Below, in pieces: positions 4,887-6,229 of a DNA stretch of 6,229 nucleotides. A model generated the notes under the pieces. The model searched no databases and had not been told where the DNA came from. It saw only the letters and a program-made list of their open reading frames with translations. Both the position numbers and the translations under genes were made by a program. This DNA comes from Promethearchaeota archaeon (GTDB lineage Archaea > Asgardarchaeota > Lokiarchaeia > Sigynarchaeales > SOKP01), in the NCBI GenBank assembly GCA_014729315.1, contig WJKD01000852.1, positions 1 through 6,229 of the forward strand, given 5' to 3'. Numbering within the stretch: the first letter of the stretch is position 1; the number at the start of each line of letters is the position of its first letter.

Positions 4887-6229
4887 ATGAAAATTTTGGT
4901 TTCAAACGAGTTCGGAACTCGCGAAAAAGAATTTATAAGAAAAAGGAGGTCAACTTCCCCGTTTCCTTTTTTTTCTCCCTCTCAAGAAAAAGAAAACCCC
5001 CATTTAGAAAGGATAACCAAGAAATTACTCCTTTTCACCGAAGGATGCTACCTTTCCCAAGAAGAGTTCGGAAAACTCCTAAAAAATCGATACAAGAGAG
5101 CGTTCTTACACGATACGCTCAATATTTTTTATCGTGCTTCAAAAGACGCTTCAAAAGACGCTTCAAAAGAGCCTTCGGAGTTAGCGACTACAAATATCTA
5201 CGAGCTTCAAAGCTGGTTTAGGTTGCAGAGAGCCGGGCTGAAACTGGAACGGGGATTTTTAGATAGATACAACCACTCTTATTTTAGGATCAAACAAAAT
5301 CGATTTAACGCCAGTTTAACGCCTTTACAACAGCTTTGCCTTTTAATGTATGGAAATTGCAACCGATATCCTACGATCATCGGACCGAATCTATCAGACC
5401 TAGTAGACGAAATCACGCGTTTAGCTAAAGAAAGGGCAACCACTTACACGCCATACGTAGGATTCGAATATAAACCGCATTACCCAAATAAACTTGTGCC
5501 CAAGCTGAACGTTCAAGGAAAACACATCGGGAAAAAATTGTATACGCTCGTCTCCATGCTCGCAAAAGGAGAGATTAGCCTTCATACCGCAATCCGAAAA
5601 GCCCATAAGCTACAAGGTTCCCTAGCGAAACATACTTTTCGCGGAAAATCGTGCGACAGCTGTGGAAAAACGCTTACCTTGCGCGACCAGCGATTCTGTG
5701 AAAAAAGCAATCGTTATTCCTCGTTTTCAAACGGACCTTTCAAAAAAACTCTCTTTTATTATTGTAAAACGTGTTTTAAAACTCTCGAAGAAAAAAAAGG
5801 GCTGAACAAAAGAGAAGAAATAGCGTTAAAACGCCTCGAGAACCGTTTATGGATCAAAATACCTTTATTGGTGCACACTAACAATCCCACAACGGGATTT
5901 ACCGTCAAAGAAGGACGAGTGCATACCCTGTTTTTGCGAGGAATCCCCTTGGAAACGTTCCCGAAGGAAATCTTACAATTTAAATTCTTGGAATACTTGC
6001 GCCTTGAATACGCAGGATTAAAAAGCATTCCTCCCGAAATCAACGAATTGTCCCTACTGGAAACGCTTTCGCTCGAGGGAAACGAACTATCCGCCCTTCC
6101 TGACTCCGTAAAGGACCTAAGGAAGCTTGACTGCATTTTTCTCTGTTGCAACCGTTTTCCACAAATACCCCCGCCTCTTTTCCGGCTCCCGATATTGAAC
6201 ATTTTATGCCTCGCCCATAACCTCATAAC
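4887..6229 (+). CDS. Long LRR protein with four-cysteine zinc-finger-like segment, C-terminus beyond the window
   Basis: An open frame of 447 codons runs from ATG at 4887 off the right edge with no stop. Residues 1-40 are polar and basic with a Pro/Phe/Ser stretch. Residues 40-250 are mostly helical, Lys-rich and unrecognised, and include ASKDASKDASKE (84-95). Cysteines at 256, 259, 271, 293 and 296, as CDSCGK and later YYCKTC, form two CxxC knuckles likely to bind one zinc ion. A helical linker (about 300-325) leads to LRRs with an exact 23-residue period starting at 345, 368, 391, 414 and 437, with motifs such as LEGNELSALPDSV. The linker plus the TGFTVKEGRV entry looks like the pre-LRR segment I recall from Asgard LRR proteins. 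It is probably a cytoplasmic scaffold binding a protein or nucleic acid. The frame is open upstream to a TGA at 4833 without another ATG, and no Shine-Dalgarno sequence or clear TATA box supports the ATG, so the start is the weak point. Confidence 0.85.
   Translation, partial: MKILVSNEFGTREKEFIRKRRSTSPFPFFSPSQEKENPHLERITKKLLLFTEGCYLSQEEFGKLLKNRYKRAFLHDTLNIFYRASKDASKDASKEPSELATTNIYELQSWFRLQRAGLKLERGFLDRYNHSYFRIKQNRFNASLTPLQQLCLLMYGNCNRYPTIIGPNLSDLVDEITRLAKERATTYTPYVGFEYKPHYPNKLVPKLNVQGKHIGKKLYTLVSMLAKGEISLHTAIRKAHKLQGSLAKHTFRGKSCDSCGKTLTLRDQRFCEKSNRYSSFSNGPFKKTLFYYCKTCFKTLEEKKGLNKREEIALKRLENRLWIKIPLLVHTNNPTTGFTVKEGRVHTLFLRGIPLETFPKEILQFKFLEYLRLEYAGLKSIPPEINELSLLETLSLEGNELSALPDSVKDLRKLDCIFLCCNRFPQIPPPLFRLPILNILCLAHNLI
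5136..5171 (+). repeat. 12-bp tandem repeat, three copies
   Basis: GCTTCAAAAGAC occurs at 5136-5147 and 5148-5159, and again at 5160-5171 with only the last base changed. In frame it encodes ASKD, ASKD and ASKE within the long LRR gene. The near-perfect identity suggests recent expansion by slippage. Because the unit is a multiple of three, changes in copy number would keep the frame. Confidence 0.9.

Noticed and set aside
4943..4950. Perfect Shine-Dalgarno-like AAGGAGGT
   Set aside because: No ATG, GTG or TTG lies within usable distance downstream. It is simply the codons for a Lys/Arg stretch in the long LRR gene.
4808..5221. Plus-strand open frame of 137 codons, Arg/Lys/Phe-rich
   Set aside because: It overlaps the long LRR frame in another register. 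The LRR frame stays open to the window edge and encodes recognisable motifs.
5421..5606. Minus-strand open frame inside the long LRR gene
   Set aside because: Antisense shadow of the LRR coding region with no recognisable protein.
5759..6226. Minus-strand open frame of 155 codons
   Set aside because: Antisense to the zinc-finger-like and LRR part; its composition is odd and no domain is visible.
4887..6229. Base composition of the long LRR gene as a sign of transfer
   Set aside because: Hand counts gave 33 G+C of 60 at 5641-5700 against 20 of 60 in the short LRR gene (4681-4740). However, the MBL-fold gene ranges from 22 (2581-2640) to 34 (3001-3060) of 60, so the contrast is not beyond local variation.

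Overview
The window most likely comes from an archaeon, and I would guess an Asgard archaeon of the Lokiarchaeia type. The evidence is as follows. DNA between genes is very AT-rich. Most genes lack a Shine-Dalgarno sequence but have a TATA-like element about 24-30 bases before the start codon, which is how archaeal leaderless genes look. Several genes end in oligo-T tracts rather than GC-rich hairpins. Two genes encode 23-residue leucine-rich repeats (LRR), a family I recall as abundant in Lokiarchaeal genomes. No rRNA, tRNA or classical marker gene is present, so the lineage is an inference.

Left part (1-1925), minus strand. Three genes all read leftward. A protein of unknown function (474 down to 1) runs off the left edge. 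Next is an N-formylglutamate amidohydrolase-like enzyme with a GTG start (1523-789). Last is a small protein with a Lys/Asp-repeat tail and a helical C-terminal part (1925-1611). They do not look like one tight operon: the gaps are 314 and 87 bases, and the middle gene has its own promoter.

Middle part (2192-3860), plus strand. Three genes, each with its own upstream signal, are separated by 86 and 122 bases. They encode a winged-helix DNA-binding protein with a TTG start, a glyoxalase-II-like metallo-beta-lactamase-fold hydrolase of about 210 residues, and a RimJ/RimL-like GNAT acetyltransferase. The region between this group and the divergent Lys/Asp gene carries a 9-bp inverted repeat that could be an operator.

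Right part (3861-6229). A 622-base stretch with no gene contains a cluster of nested complementary segments (4215-4345), with a TATA-like element before it and a T7 tract after it. It is a candidate structured RNA. A short LRR gene follows on the minus strand (4851-4483). Diverging from it is a long open frame on the plus strand (from 4887 off the right edge) with an unrecognised N-terminal region, a four-cysteine zinc-finger-like segment and at least five LRRs. The start codons of the two LRR genes are only 35 bases apart.

The genes do not form an evident single pathway. The two LRR genes are the only pair with a clear family relation. Functions are read from motifs only.
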